Source of the DNA: Ralstonia mojiangensis | GTDB lineage: Bacteria; Pseudomonadota; Gammaproteobacteria; Burkholderiales; Burkholderiaceae | Direction: 5' to 3' | Assembly: GCF_023955645.1 (NCBI RefSeq) | Contig: NZ_JAMXHU010000002.1 | Coordinates: forward strand, 496,001-560,000 | DNA length: 64,000 bases | Part shown: one piece after another, positions 26,480-35,716 of the stretch | How positions within the stretch are numbered: the stretch's first letter is position 1 | Layout: every line of letters begins with the position of its first letter | The notes under the pieces: generated by a model | Database searches by the model: none | Told to the model about the DNA's origin: nothing | The model's input: the letters and a program-made list of their open reading frames with translations, nothing else | Program-made: the position numbers and the translations under genes

Positions 26480-27385
26480 TCACAGCGCATCCCAACGCCA
26501 ATCCTGCTGCAGCCGATCCCGTACGTAATCGACAAACACGCGCACGCGCGGCGCAAGGTGCTGGCTGTGCGGATAGATCGCGTGCAGCGGTGCCGCCGAT
26601 ACGGAATGCCCCGGCAGCACGCGCACCAGACGCCCGGCCAGCAGATCGTCGCCCACGTCCCAAATGGATTTGACGGCAATGCCCGCGCCCTCGGCGGCCA
26701 GCGCATGCGCGGCTTCGCCGTCGTTGGTGACGATGGATGCAGTCACGCGCACGGTGTGCTCTTCGCCGCCGCCGCTGAAGCGCCAGTCGGCGCGGCGCTG
26801 GTCACCGATGAGAATGCACCGATGCCGCACCAGGTCTGCCGGATGCACCGGCGCGCCATGCTCGGCCAGATAGTCCGGCGAGGCGCATAGCACCCGAAAA
26901 TTTGGCGCCAGCGGCCGCGCGATCAGCGTCGAATCGGTCAGCGCGCCAAAGCGGATGGCCATGTCGTAACCGCTGTCGATCAGGTCGACCACGGCGTCGG
27001 TCAGCTCAAGCTGCACGCTCAGTTGCGGATGTTCCCGCTGAAACGCCGCCACGATGGGCGCAATGCGTCGACGCCCGAGCTGGCCCGGCGCGGTCACGCG
27101 CAGCAGGCCGCTCACGGCCTGGCGACGCTGCATCAGCAGCGACTCTGCCTGTTCGATTTCATCAAGGATGCGCACCACGCGGCTGTGGAACAGCACGCCC
27201 TCTTCGGTGAGCGTCTGACGGCGCGTCGTGCGTTGGATCAGGCGTACGCCCAAGGCGGCTTCGAGTTGCGCCAAGCGCTTGCTCACGACAGACAGCGGCA
27301 AATCCATCTCGCGCGCCGCGCCCGACAGGCTGCCGGCGGAAACGATACGGGCAAACGAAATGAGCGCGGGCAGGTTGTCGAGCAT
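26480..27385 (-). CDS. LysR-family transcriptional regulator
   Basis: 301 residues with an N-terminal winged HTH (LISFARIVSAGSLSGAAREMDLPLSVVSKRLAQLE, edges given) and a LysR substrate-binding domain. It belongs to the DsdA/CrgA-like group by the RLIQRTTRRQTLTEEG segment. It is divergent from a three-gene cluster (deacetylase, CHMI-type isomerase, MFS permease) with 106 bp between start codons, so it is the likely regulator of that cluster. An inverted repeat at 27406-27420 is a possible binding site. Confidence 0.88.
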   Translation of the reverse strand: MLDNLPALISFARIVSAGSLSGAAREMDLPLSVVSKRLAQLEAALGVRLIQRTTRRQTLTEEGVLFHSRVVRILDEIEQAESLLMQRRQAVSGLLRVTAPGQLGRRRIAPIVAAFQREHPQLSVQLELTDAVVDLIDSGYDMAIRFGALTDSTLIARPLAPNFRVLCASPDYLAEHGAPVHPADLVRHRCILIGDQRRADWRFSGGGEEHTVRVTASIVTNDGEAAHALAAEGAGIAVKSIWDVGDDLLAGRLVRVLPGHSVSAAPLHAIYPHSQHLAPRVRVFVDYVRDRLQQDWRWDAL

Positions 27386-27405
27386 GAGGCAATTCTTCGT
27401 TTTTC

Positions 27406-27420
27406 GGAAAGGATGTTTCC
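27406..27420. promoter_or_regulatory. Inverted repeat in LysR/deacetylase divergent promoter
   Basis: GGAAA, five bases, TTTCC, in the 106 bp between the LysR start and the deacetylase start. Position fits a LysR-type operator but the sequence alone does not prove it. Confidence 0.4.
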
Positions 27421-27491
27421 TATTGGCAGCGGTATTTCATCGATTTCGCGAAGGCTAGCATGCCCCGGTCTTTCACGTTTGCGCTTGCGCC

Positions 27492-28550
27492 ATGACCCGA
27501 CTGCTTGATACCCCGCCCTCCACCGACGCCCACGTCGACACCGTTGCCGCCCCGGCCCACGCTGGCCGCCGCACGTTTCTCAGCCGTGCAGGCGCCGGGG
27601 CAAGCGCCCTGGCCGCCGGTGCGCTGCTGGCCGGCAACGCCGCCGCGCAGACACCGCGAGCCAACGCCCCTGCGACTGCGGGCGCGCCAGGTGCAGGCCA
27701 GTTCTGGCCCGACGGCATCCGCCTTGTCATCTCCATCTCGATGCAGTTCGAGGCCGGCGGCCAGCCGCCTAAGGGCACCGACAGCCCGTTCCCCAAGATC
27801 GACTTTCCGGCCAGCATGCCGTCCGACCCGGCCACCAACACGTGGTTTGCCTACGGTTATCGCGAGGGCATTCCGCGCATGCTCGACCTGTGGGACCGGC
27901 ACGGCGTGAAGGTGACCTCGCACATGATCGGCGAGGCTGCGCAGCGCCACCCTGAACTGGCGCGTGAAATCGTCGCACGCGGCCACGAGGCCGCCGGACA
28001 CGGCCCGCGCTGGAGCTCGCAATACGCCATGACGCGCGCCCAAGAGCGCGCCTTCCTGAGCGAAGCCATGACGATGGTCGAGGCGGTGACGGGCCAGCGC
28101 CCCGTGGGCTACAACTGCAACTGGCTGCGACGCGGCCCTAACACGCTGTCGCTGCTGCAGGAGCTGGGCTACCTGTATCACATCGATGACCTGAGCCGCG
28201 ACGAGCCCTTCATCGAACAGGTCAACGGCCGCGACTTCGTGGTCGTGCCCTACACGCTGCGCAACAACGACATCCTGCTCGTGGAGGGCCGCAACTATTC
28301 GCCCTCGGCATTCCTTGAGCAGATCAAGCTCGACTTCGACCAGCTTTACGAAGAAGCCGGCTCGCGCCGCCGCATGATGTCGATCAGTGCGCACGACCGC
28401 ATCAGCGGCACGCCGCAAATGGTGCGCGCATGGGACGCCTTCCTGCGCTACGCGAAGCAGCACCCTGGCGTGGCCTTCCTGCGCAAGGACGAGATCGCCC
28501 GCTACACGGCCACGAGCCCGTTGAGCGTGCGGGAGCAGGAAACCATCTGA
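27492..28550 (+). CDS. Tat-exported polysaccharide deacetylase-family protein
   Basis: 352 residues. The N-terminus has a twin-arginine signal (GRRTFLSRAGAGASALAAG) ending near residue 53, then a polysaccharide deacetylase (NodB-like) domain resembling the PuuE/allantoinase-like subgroup. Landmarks are YGYREGIPRMLDLWDRHGVKVT, HEAAGHGPRWSSQ (metal-binding His in AGHG) and SAHDRISG. Subgroup members act on small amides rather than polysaccharide. First gene of a probable operon with an isomerase and an MFS permease under a divergent LysR gene. Substrate unknown. Confidence 0.8.
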   Translation: MTRLLDTPPSTDAHVDTVAAPAHAGRRTFLSRAGAGASALAAGALLAGNAAAQTPRANAPATAGAPGAGQFWPDGIRLVISISMQFEAGGQPPKGTDSPFPKIDFPASMPSDPATNTWFAYGYREGIPRMLDLWDRHGVKVTSHMIGEAAQRHPELAREIVARGHEAAGHGPRWSSQYAMTRAQERAFLSEAMTMVEAVTGQRPVGYNCNWLRRGPNTLSLLQELGYLYHIDDLSRDEPFIEQVNGRDFVVVPYTLRNNDILLVEGRNYSPSAFLEQIKLDFDQLYEEAGSRRRMMSISAHDRISGTPQMVRAWDAFLRYAKQHPGVAFLRKDEIARYTATSPLSVREQETI

Positions 28551-28611
28551 AGCCAGCACGGCGGCGGCGCTGCATATCCGCCGCCCGGCTACACACCTCT
28601 CACGCATCGCC

Positions 28612-28986
28612 ATGCCCCATATCGTGATTGAAGCGACGGAGCCGCTGGCGCGTCGCATGGACTTTCCCGCGCTGCTGAGCACGATCCACCAGCGGCTGGC
28701 CGAAAGCGGCAGCGCACGGCTGACCGATCTCAAGAGCCGCGTGCACATTGCCGGAACGTTTCTGGCCGGCGACGACGCGCAAGCGCAGTTCGTCGTCGCC
28801 CGTCTGGTGCTGACCAACCCGCGCCCGGCCCAGATGCAGCGCGCCATGGCTGCAGTCATCCACGACGTGCTGCACGACGCCGTTGCCGCCAGCGCTGACG
28901 ACGGTGCCTGGTGGCAATGCTGCGTGCTGGTCGAAACGCTCGACCGCACGCTGTACCAGAAGACCGACTCGCGCGCACCTGGCTAG
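28612..28986 (+). CDS. 5-carboxymethyl-2-hydroxymuconate isomerase-family tautomerase
   Basis: 124-residue CHMI (HpaF) family protein of the tautomerase superfamily. After removal of Met, Pro2 becomes the N-terminal catalytic proline (MPHIVIE). The conserved LKSRVHIAGTFLAGDD segment follows. HpaF works in homoprotocatechuate degradation, but no other hpa genes are here, so the true substrate may differ. 61 bp after the deacetylase and 47 bp before the MFS gene. A paralogue is at 60232. Confidence 0.75.
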   Translation: MPHIVIEATEPLARRMDFPALLSTIHQRLAESGSARLTDLKSRVHIAGTFLAGDDAQAQFVVARLVLTNPRPAQMQRAMAAVIHDVLHDAVAASADDGAWWQCCVLVETLDRTLYQKTDSRAPG

Positions 28987-29033
28987 CCCGCTTGTCCCTT
29001 CCATACGCTCACAACAACAAACCAGGAGACCGC

Positions 29034-30398
29034 ATGAACACGCACCCACACGCCGGTGCGCTGGCCCAGCCCGCGCCCGCTTCCCCCCTTCCTCCCACCT
29101 CGCCCGCACTGCCACACGCCGTGCCTGACGACCCTGCCCTCGATGTCATCTACCGCCGCATCGCCTGGCGGCTGATGCCGATCCTGCTGCTGGCCCAGGT
29201 GCTGGCCTACCTGGACCGGGTCAACATCGGCACCGCCAAGCTCCAGATGGCGACGGACCTGAGCCTGAGCGCCACCGCCTACGGACTCGGCGCAGGCATT
29301 TTCTTCCTCGGCTATTTCTTCTTCGAGGTGCCAAGCAACCTGCTGCTGCATCGGCTGGGCGCGCGCGCCTGGATCGCACGGATCATGGTGTCGTGGGGGC
29401 TGCTGTCGGCGGCCATGGGCTGGGTGCAGAGCACGACCGGGTTTTACGTGCTGCGCTTCCTGCTTGGCGTGGCGGAAGCCGGTTTCTTTCCTGGCATCGT
29501 GCTGTATCTGACGTACTGGTTTCCCGCGCACCGGCGTGGCCGCATGACCACGTTGTTCATGAGCGCCACGGCCGTGGCGGGCATTGTGGGCGGCCCGTTG
29601 TCCGGATGGATCCTGGCTGCGTTCGACGGGCAGCTCGGGCACGTCGGCTGGCGCTGGATGTTTGTGCTGGAGGGGCTGCCTTCGGCGCTGGTGGGTGTGC
29701 TGGTGTTCTTTCTCCTGCCGAGCCGGCCGCGCGAAGTGCGCTGGCTCAGTGCCGATGCGCTGGCCCTTCTGGAAGCCGATCTCGCCAAGGCTGCACCGGC
29801 GCAGGAGCGGCTGCATCGCGCGTCGGACATCCTCAACGGCACGGTCCTGCTGTTTGCGCTGATCTACTTCCTGCTGCTGGCAGGGCTGTATGGCGTGAGC
29901 TTCTGGCTACCGAGCGTAATTCGCGCTGCCGGCATCGCCAGTACCGTCACGGTCGGCTGGTTGAGCGCCATACCTTATGCGGTCGCCATGGTGGCCATGA
30001 ATGTGGTGGCACGGCAAGCCGACAAGCGGCGTAACTGGGGCACGCTGGTGGGCTCCTGCGCGCTGGTGGCAGGTGCGGGCTTTTGTGTGAGTGCGTTCAC
30101 CGTCGACCAGCTTGCCCCCGCGATGGCCGCGTTGACGGTGGCCTCCGCCGGCATCCTGTCGGCGCTGCCGCTGTTCTGGAACCTGCCCACTGCGCGGCTG
30201 GACGGCGTGGCGGCGGCTGCCGGCATCGGCTTCATCAACGCGGTTGGCAACCTGTCGGGCTTCGTCAGCCCGTTCGCCATCGGGTGGCTGACGGACCTGA
30301 CACACACGGCAACCGCAGGCGTGGGGCTGCTGGGCGCATGCGCCATGCTCGCCGGGGCGCTGACGCTCGCGTACGCACGTCGGGGCCGCCCGTCGTGA
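29034..30398 (+). CDS. MFS transporter, anion:cation symporter type
   Basis: 454-residue permease with twelve hydrophobic segments, of the ACS family that imports organic acids such as phthalate or tartrate derivatives. The DRVNIGTAKLQM segment after helix 1 and the GVAEAGFFPGIVLYLTYWFP segment in helices 4-5 are typical. AGGAG is placed well before ATG 29034. The N-terminal 30 residues are proline/alanine-rich. Last gene of the LysR-adjacent cluster, so it probably imports the substrate of the deacetylase and isomerase. Confidence 0.87.
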   Translation: MNTHPHAGALAQPAPASPLPPTSPALPHAVPDDPALDVIYRRIAWRLMPILLLAQVLAYLDRVNIGTAKLQMATDLSLSATAYGLGAGIFFLGYFFFEVPSNLLLHRLGARAWIARIMVSWGLLSAAMGWVQSTTGFYVLRFLLGVAEAGFFPGIVLYLTYWFPAHRRGRMTTLFMSATAVAGIVGGPLSGWILAAFDGQLGHVGWRWMFVLEGLPSALVGVLVFFLLPSRPREVRWLSADALALLEADLAKAAPAQERLHRASDILNGTVLLFALIYFLLLAGLYGVSFWLPSVIRAAGIASTVTVGWLSAIPYAVAMVAMNVVARQADKRRNWGTLVGSCALVAGAGFCVSAFTVDQLAPAMAALTVASAGILSALPLFWNLPTARLDGVAAAAGIGFINAVGNLSGFVSPFAIGWLTDLTHTATAGVGLLGACAMLAGALTLAYARRGRPS

Positions 30399-30462
30399 CT
30401 TCAAGGTTGCATGCCCGAGGAGGCAGACGCAGGAACGGCACAAGCCCGCGTCGGCCGCCCCA

Positions 30463-31077
30463 TCAAACCGCATCCATCGGCAACTCACGAAAGACGCCCA
30501 GCTGCTCCGCAGCCGCCGAATACGCCACCAGGCGCGGATAATCCGCCGCCGGCACGCGGTCCGGCACCATCAACTGGATAAAGGCCCAGGCCACGGCCAC
30601 CGTCACGCCGGCCTGCGTCAGCTCACCTGCCTCCACAGGCAGCGGCGCGTCCTTCCACTCCGCTTCCAGCGCTTCCAACGCTGCCAGCAACTGGCTGTGC
30701 ACGCGCTCGACCCAGGGCCCGTGCACTTTCTCGGTGGGGCGCAGGTTGTGTTCATAGACGATCTGAACCGCTTTTTCACACGCGGCCAGCGCAAGGCCGA
30801 TCACGCGCAACGCGTGCTGGCGTTCGGCAATGGCGGCCGGCATCAGGCTGCGGCCCGCCAGCGTTTCTGCGTAATCGATGATGAGCGTGGAGTCGATCAG
30901 CACGGTGCCGTCGTCGCACACCAGGGTGGGCGCCTTGACGACCGGGTTGATGGCGCTGAACTGGTCGAAATGCCGGAAGACGGACACCGACGCGTGCTCG
31001 AACGGCAACCCGAGCAGCTTGAGCGAAATGGCCGTGCGGCGCACGTACGGGGAATCAAGCATGCCGATCAACTTCAT
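30463..31077 (-). CDS. Glutathione S-transferase family protein
   Basis: 204 residues with an N-terminal thioredoxin-like GST domain (MKLIGMLDSPYVRRTAISL; catalytic Ser in the DSPYVRR motif; VVKAPTLVCDDG and LIDSTLIIDYAE around the glutathione site) and an alpha-helical C-terminal domain. The start at 31077 is at the conserved fold start; an upstream extension is not conserved. Converges on the MFS gene and is divergent from the histidine kinase. Substrate unknown. Confidence 0.87.
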   Translation of the reverse strand: MKLIGMLDSPYVRRTAISLKLLGLPFEHASVSVFRHFDQFSAINPVVKAPTLVCDDGTVLIDSTLIIDYAETLAGRSLMPAAIAERQHALRVIGLALAACEKAVQIVYEHNLRPTEKVHGPWVERVHSQLLAALEALEAEWKDAPLPVEAGELTQAGVTVAVAWAFIQLMVPDRVPAADYPRLVAYSAAAEQLGVFRELPMDAV

Positions 31078-31319
31078 GAAAACTCCTGGCGAATGTGGGC
31101 GTGTTGGTGGTGGCAAAACTCCGGTGCGAAACGCGCGACTGCGCGGGCCCGGATGCACATGATAGACAGCCAGCGCAAAGCGTGCCGGGCGCCTCGGGCA
31201 CGTTTTCTGCGTGCGCAATGTTGCTTTGAGCCGTCTGATGCCGACGCCGGCCGGCCTCCCCGTTTTCTAGAATGACCGCAACGCGGGTGCATTGTGCGGC
31301 CCGCCCCAGAGGAGACCTT

Positions 31320-33506
31320 ATGCCGTTTCTCGCGCATCACCATGACTGCCTCGGGTGGAAGGGTGAGATGGCGCAGCGCGTGCTGGCGTTCGATTGGGCT
31401 TCCACAGAACTGGGCCCGATCGTGGACTGGCCGCGCAGTCTCCACGCCGCGGTGCAGATGGTGCTGGCATGCCCGGTACCGCTGGTCATGCTGTGGGGCC
31501 GCCATGGCTATATGATCTACAACGATGCCTACGCCGTATTTGCCGGCGGGCGTCATCCGTATCTTCTTGGTTGCCCGGTGGAACTCGGCTGGCCCGAAGT
31601 GGCCGACTTCAACCGGCACGTCATGGATGTCTGTCTGGATGGCGGCACGCTTTCGTACCGCGACAAGGAACTCGTCCTGCTGCGCAATGGCCGCCCCGAA
31701 GACGTGTGGATGGATCTGTACTACAGCCCGCTGCCCGACGACAACGGCCGCCCGGCAGGTGTGCTAGCCATCGTGGTGGAAACCACCGAGCGCGTGCAGA
31801 CCGAGCGCGAACGGCAGGCCGCCGAACAGGCCCTGCGCCAATTGACCGAAACGCTGGAGCAACGCGTGGCCGATGCGCTGTCTGCCCGCGCTGAAGTGGA
31901 AGCGCAATTGCGCCAGGCCCAGAAGATGGAAGCCATCGGTAATCTGACCGGCGGCGTGGCGCACGACTTCAACAACGTGCTTCAGGTGATTGCCGGCAAC
32001 CTGCAGTTGCTGTCGGTGGAAGCGCCGGGCAACACGCGCGTGCAGCACCGGATTGCCGCCGCCACGCGTGCCGTGCAGCGCGGTGCCACACTGGCCGCGC
32101 AATTGCTGGCATTTGCGCGGCGCCAGCAGCTCTCGCCTGCGGTCGTCAACCCGACGCGGCTGGTCCAGGGCATGAGCGAGATGCTGCACCGTGCGCTGGG
32201 CGAAGCCATCAAGGTGGAAACCCGCCTGGCCGACGACTTGTGGAACGTGCAGGCCGACCGCAACCAGCTCGAGAACGCGCTGCTGAACCTCGCCATCAAC
32301 GCACGCGACGCCATGCGCGGCGGCGGCATGCTCACCATCGCCGCCAACAACGTCACGCTCGACAACACAAAAGCACGAGGGCGTGACCAGCCCGCCCCCG
32401 GCGACTACCTCGTCTTCTCTGTCACCGACACCGGCGTGGGCATGCCGCCCGAAGTGGTCGAACACGTCTTCGAGCCCTTCTTCACCACCAAGCCCGACGG
32501 CCACGGCACGGGCTTGGGGCTGAGCATGGTGTTTGGCTTCGTCAAACAGAGCGGCGGGCATATCGCCATCGACAGCACGGTCGGCCAGGGCACCACGGTG
32601 CAGCTCTACTTCCCACGGTGCACAGAGGCGGCCCCGGACGATGCCGTCGAGCTGCGCGACACCATCGTCACGCCCATGGGCGGGCGCGAGACCATTCTCG
32701 TGGTGGAAGACGATACCGACGTGCGCCTGACCGCCGTTGACATGCTGACCCAGCTCGGTTACCGCGTGCTCACAGCCGCCAACGGCGAGGCCGCGCTCGA
32801 ACTCATGAACAGCGACACGCCCATCGACCTGCTGTTTACCGACGTGATCATGCCCGGCCCCATCAAGGGCGGTGAGCTGTCGATACGCGCCGCGCAACGT
32901 GTGCCTCCGCTGCCGGTGCTGCTGGTCTCGGGCTATACGCGTGACGAGGTGCAGCACGACGGCCGGTTGCCGCCCGGTGTGACGTTGCTCGGCAAGCCCT
33001 ACCGACGTGACGACCTGGCGCGCATGGTGCGCAATGTGCTCACCGCCAACCGCACCGCGCAATCGGTGTCGGCATCAATGGGCCATGCAGTGGCAACCGA
33101 CGCCTCACAACCGCCTACGGTGCTGCTGGTGGAAGACGACACCACTTCGCGCGAAGCCATGCAGGAGGTGCTCGCCACCTTCGGCCTGCAATGCGTTGCC
33201 GCCGCCAACGCCGAAGACGCGCTTGCACTGGCCCGCGCACACCCCGTTCAGGTGCTGCTGACCGACCTCACCCTGCCGGGCCAATCCGGCGCGGACCTCG
33301 CCCGCACGCTGCTGCGCCTGCAGCCGCAGGTGAACGTGCTGCTGATGTCCGGCTACGGCACGGAGGCCGAGATTGGCGAGCCCATTGCCGGCGCACGCCT
33401 GCTCGGCAAACCCATCGACCTGTTGACGCTGCGGCAGGCGCTGGGGCCGTGGCTCAGCACCAGCATAGGTGCGGCCGACACGCAGGATGTGACGAACGCC
33501 GCATAA
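31320..33506 (+). CDS. Cytosolic hybrid histidine kinase with two receiver domains
   Basis: 728 residues, no membrane segment. Order: PAS/PAC sensor (about 20-155), coiled coil (about 160-205), HisKA with the phospho-His in GGVAHDFNN (about residue 219), HATPase (DTGVGMPP, FEPFFTTK, GTGLGLSM to about 440), receiver 1 (ILVVEDDTDV ... FTDVIMPG, about 455-575), and receiver 2 (VLLVEDDTTS ... TDLTLPG, about 600-715). Both receivers retain the acidic pocket and a phospho-accepting Asp, though receiver 1 has a short insertion (GPIKGG). GAGGAG precedes ATG 31320. The PAS type resembles that of light- or redox-sensing kinases but lacks an obvious LOV cysteine motif. No output regulator is adjacent. 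Confidence 0.87.
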   Translation: MPFLAHHHDCLGWKGEMAQRVLAFDWASTELGPIVDWPRSLHAAVQMVLACPVPLVMLWGRHGYMIYNDAYAVFAGGRHPYLLGCPVELGWPEVADFNRHVMDVCLDGGTLSYRDKELVLLRNGRPEDVWMDLYYSPLPDDNGRPAGVLAIVVETTERVQTERERQAAEQALRQLTETLEQRVADALSARAEVEAQLRQAQKMEAIGNLTGGVAHDFNNVLQVIAGNLQLLSVEAPGNTRVQHRIAAATRAVQRGATLAAQLLAFARRQQLSPAVVNPTRLVQGMSEMLHRALGEAIKVETRLADDLWNVQADRNQLENALLNLAINARDAMRGGGMLTIAANNVTLDNTKARGRDQPAPGDYLVFSVTDTGVGMPPEVVEHVFEPFFTTKPDGHGTGLGLSMVFGFVKQSGGHIAIDSTVGQGTTVQLYFPRCTEAAPDDAVELRDTIVTPMGGRETILVVEDDTDVRLTAVDMLTQLGYRVLTAANGEAALELMNSDTPIDLLFTDVIMPGPIKGGELSIRAAQRVPPLPVLLVSGYTRDEVQHDGRLPPGVTLLGKPYRRDDLARMVRNVLTANRTAQSVSASMGHAVATDASQPPTVLLVEDDTTSREAMQEVLATFGLQCVAAANAEDALALARAHPVQVLLTDLTLPGQSGADLARTLLRLQPQVNVLLMSGYGTEAEIGEPIAGARLLGKPIDLLTLRQALGPWLSTSIGAADTQDVTNAA

Positions 33507-33517
33507 TCGCAGCACCC

Positions 33518-33544
33518 TGTCACAAACGATCGCGCTCGCCCGTC
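33518..33544 (+). promoter_or_regulatory. ECF41-type promoter before the sigma factor
   Basis: TGTCACA (33518-33524), exactly 16 bases, then CGTC (33541-33544), the known ECF41 consensus. The gene that follows is an ECF41-type sigma factor, so this is an autoregulatory promoter. The same motif with the same spacing precedes the AhpD-like gene. Confidence 0.85.
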
Positions 33545-33576
33545 TAGGGAGCATCATCCCTAGACGACGCCCCGCC

Positions 33577-34485
33577 ATGACCCAGCCCAACCCGCACCAC
33601 ACCCTCCGCACCGACAGCGAAGACACGACCTTCACCGCCGCCCGGCCTCGCCTCTTTGCGATTGCCTATCGCATGCTGGGCAGCCGGGCTGACGCCGAAG
33701 ACGTGCTGCAGGACGCCTGGATGCGCTGGCACCAGACCGATCAGACCGCACTGCAATCCGCCGAGGCGTGGCTCGTGACCGTCGTCACGCGCCTGTCGAT
33801 CGATCGACTACGCGCCGTCAAGACCGAGCGCGAAGCGTATGTCGGCTGGTGGCTGCCCGAGCCGCTGGTTGAACCGGAATCCGCCGCGCCCACGCCCGAG
33901 GCCGCCGTGGAACTGGCGGGCGACTTGTCGATGGCCCTACTGTGGGTGCTGGAGCGTCTGTCGCCCGAGGAGCGCGCGGCGTTTCTGATGCGCCAGGTGT
34001 TCGATCAGGACTACGCAGAGATTGCCGCCCTGCTGGGCAAGACCGAAGCCGCGTGCCGGCAGATGGTGCACCGCGCATCCGACCGCGTGCAGCAGGAGCG
34101 CCCGCGCTTTGATGTCGCGCCCGATGCGCACCGGGATTTGCTGGAGCGCTTTGCCGAAGCCTCACGCACGGGCCAGCGCGACGCCATCCGCGCCCTGCTG
34201 GCAGACGACGCACAACTGGTGGGCGATGGCGGCGGCAAGGTGCCTTCGTTCATGCGCATCATTCAAGACGCCGGCCAGATCACCAAGATCTACTGCGAGC
34301 TGGTGCGCGCCATGGGCGAGGTCCGCTACGTGCACGCCCGCGTGAATGGCGAACCCGGGCTGCTGCGCTACGTCAACGGCACGCTGGAATCGGCCCAGTC
34401 GTTCGTCATCGAAAACGGCCGCATTGTGGCCATCTACGTGGTGCGCAATCCGGACAAGCTGGCGCACATCGGCACCCGCGCATAA
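33577..34485 (+). CDS. ECF41-family RNA polymerase sigma factor
   Basis: 302 residues. Sigma region 2 is PRLFAIAYRMLGSRADAEDVLQDAWMRW; region 4 is YAEIAALLGKTEAACRQMVHRA; then a SnoaL-like C-terminal extension (about 185-300) containing the DGGGK motif typical of ECF41. In this group the extension replaces an anti-sigma factor and the gene partner is a carboxymuconolactone decarboxylase or oxidoreductase, as here. Perfect ECF41 promoters precede both genes. Confidence 0.92.
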   Translation: MTQPNPHHTLRTDSEDTTFTAARPRLFAIAYRMLGSRADAEDVLQDAWMRWHQTDQTALQSAEAWLVTVVTRLSIDRLRAVKTEREAYVGWWLPEPLVEPESAAPTPEAAVELAGDLSMALLWVLERLSPEERAAFLMRQVFDQDYAEIAALLGKTEAACRQMVHRASDRVQQERPRFDVAPDAHRDLLERFAEASRTGQRDAIRALLADDAQLVGDGGGKVPSFMRIIQDAGQITKIYCELVRAMGEVRYVHARVNGEPGLLRYVNGTLESAQSFVIENGRIVAIYVVRNPDKLAHIGTRA

Positions 34486-34513
34486 AAGAAAGCGAAACAT
34501 TTTTTGGCCGGCC

Positions 34514-34540
34514 TGTCACAAGCCAGCCGCGCGGGGCGTC
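34514..34540 (+). promoter_or_regulatory. ECF41-type promoter before the AhpD-like gene
   Basis: TGTCACA (34514-34520), 16 bases, then CGTC (34537-34540). Identical in motif and spacing to the site before the sigma factor, giving independent support that both are read by this ECF41 factor. Confidence 0.85.
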
Positions 34541-34624
34541 TTAAAGGTATGGAGCGACGCACGGCAACAACGCAACGCCTGCCATTGCTCCTGGTCACCA
34601 ACCCAAACCCTTTAGGAGCCGCTC

Positions 34625-35095
34625 ATGTCGCAAGCCCCCCGCATCGCTTACTTCCAACTCGCACCGAAGGCGTTCAACAACCTGCTGAACCTGTCGAACG
34701 GCCTGCGCCGCGACTTGCTGGGCGCCCGGCTGGTCGACCTCGTGCTGCTGCGCGTGTCGCAAATCAACGGGTGCGCTTTCTGCATCGACATGCACTGGAG
34801 CGACCTCATCAAGATGGGCGAAGACCCGCGCCACCTGAACGCCGTGGCCGGCTGGCGCGAGGCTCCTTTCTTTACCGAGCGCGAGCGCGCTGCACTGCGC
34901 TGGGCCGAGCTGGTCACCAACACCCCGCACAGCGATGCCAGCGACGAAGAATTCGCCAAACTGCGCGAGCACTTCAGCGATGAAGAGATCGCCGAGCTGA
35001 GCTTCGTGATCGTCACCATCAACAGTTGGAACCTGCTGAACGTGAGCCTGCGCAACCCGGTGCCGCTGAAGGCGCCGTACGTTGCAGCGGCGTAA
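34625..35095 (+). CDS. AhpD-like carboxymuconolactone decarboxylase-family protein
   Basis: 156 residues, all-alpha AhpD/CMD fold. The redox CXXC is NGCAFCIDMH (Cys50, Cys53, then His57), as in alkylhydroperoxidase D-like proteins. A GGAGC ribosome site precedes ATG 34625. It is the partner gene of the ECF41 sigma factor upstream and has its own ECF41 promoter. The physiological role of ECF41-linked CMD proteins is poorly known; a peroxidase or thiol-based detoxifier is likely. Confidence 0.9.
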   Translation: MSQAPRIAYFQLAPKAFNNLLNLSNGLRRDLLGARLVDLVLLRVSQINGCAFCIDMHWSDLIKMGEDPRHLNAVAGWREAPFFTERERAALRWAELVTNTPHSDASDEEFAKLREHFSDEEIAELSFVIVTINSWNLLNVSLRNPVPLKAPYVAAA

Positions 35096-35173
35096 CAACT
35101 CCGGCGCCAGTACAACGATCGCTGTACAGCAGCGCCTGCGTGCCCGCGTAGGCGCTGCACCTACACTCCAGGT

Positions 35174-35716
35174 TCAGCCGTGCAGAAAGCGCACCATCAG
35201 CACTTCATCTGCATAGCCGGTGGTGGACTTGAGCGCGCGCGGCTCCACGCCGTAGGTTTCAAACCCGCAACGCTCGTACAGCGCCAGCGCCGCATCGTTG
35301 CCCTGCACCACCGACAACGTGAGCTGCTGGACCAACCCCGTTGCCGCCGCCACGATGCGCTCCACCAGCGCCACGCCCACACCACGCCCTCGCGCTGCCG
35401 GCGCCACGTAAAAGCCCCACACAAAACCCTTGTGCGCAAGCTTCGCTATCGTTTGCTGCTTGAAGCCGACCATGCCGATGATGCGTGCGTCGCTACCGGT
35501 TCCCGCATAGGCGCCCAGCACGATGGTGGTAGCCAAGCGCTCAGCAAACGCTTCCATCGAGAGCCCGACCTCGGCCTCGTAGGTTGAGCCGAATGCGTCG
35601 GGCGAATCCTTGAGCGCAGCCAGACGAATGGCGCGGTAGTCCGCCACATCGGCGGCATTGGCGGGAGAAAGCTGGCGGATGACGACGGCGTTGTTGCTCA
35701 GGTTGGCGTTGGACAT
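35174..35716 (-). CDS. GNAT-family N-acetyltransferase
   Basis: 180-residue acetyltransferase with the GNAT acetyl-CoA loop FYVAPAARGRGVGVALV and the C-terminal GNDAALALYERCGF motif that together define the RimI-like subgroup. The start MSNANLSNNAVVIRQL was chosen at 35716; the frame is open upstream without homology. Substrate unknown. Divergent from the beta-propeller lipoprotein gene. Confidence 0.85.
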   Translation of the reverse strand: MSNANLSNNAVVIRQLSPANAADVADYRAIRLAALKDSPDAFGSTYEAEVGLSMEAFAERLATTIVLGAYAGTGSDARIIGMVGFKQQTIAKLAHKGFVWGFYVAPAARGRGVGVALVERIVAAATGLVQQLTLSVVQGNDAALALYERCGFETYGVEPRALKSTTGYADEVLMVRFLHG

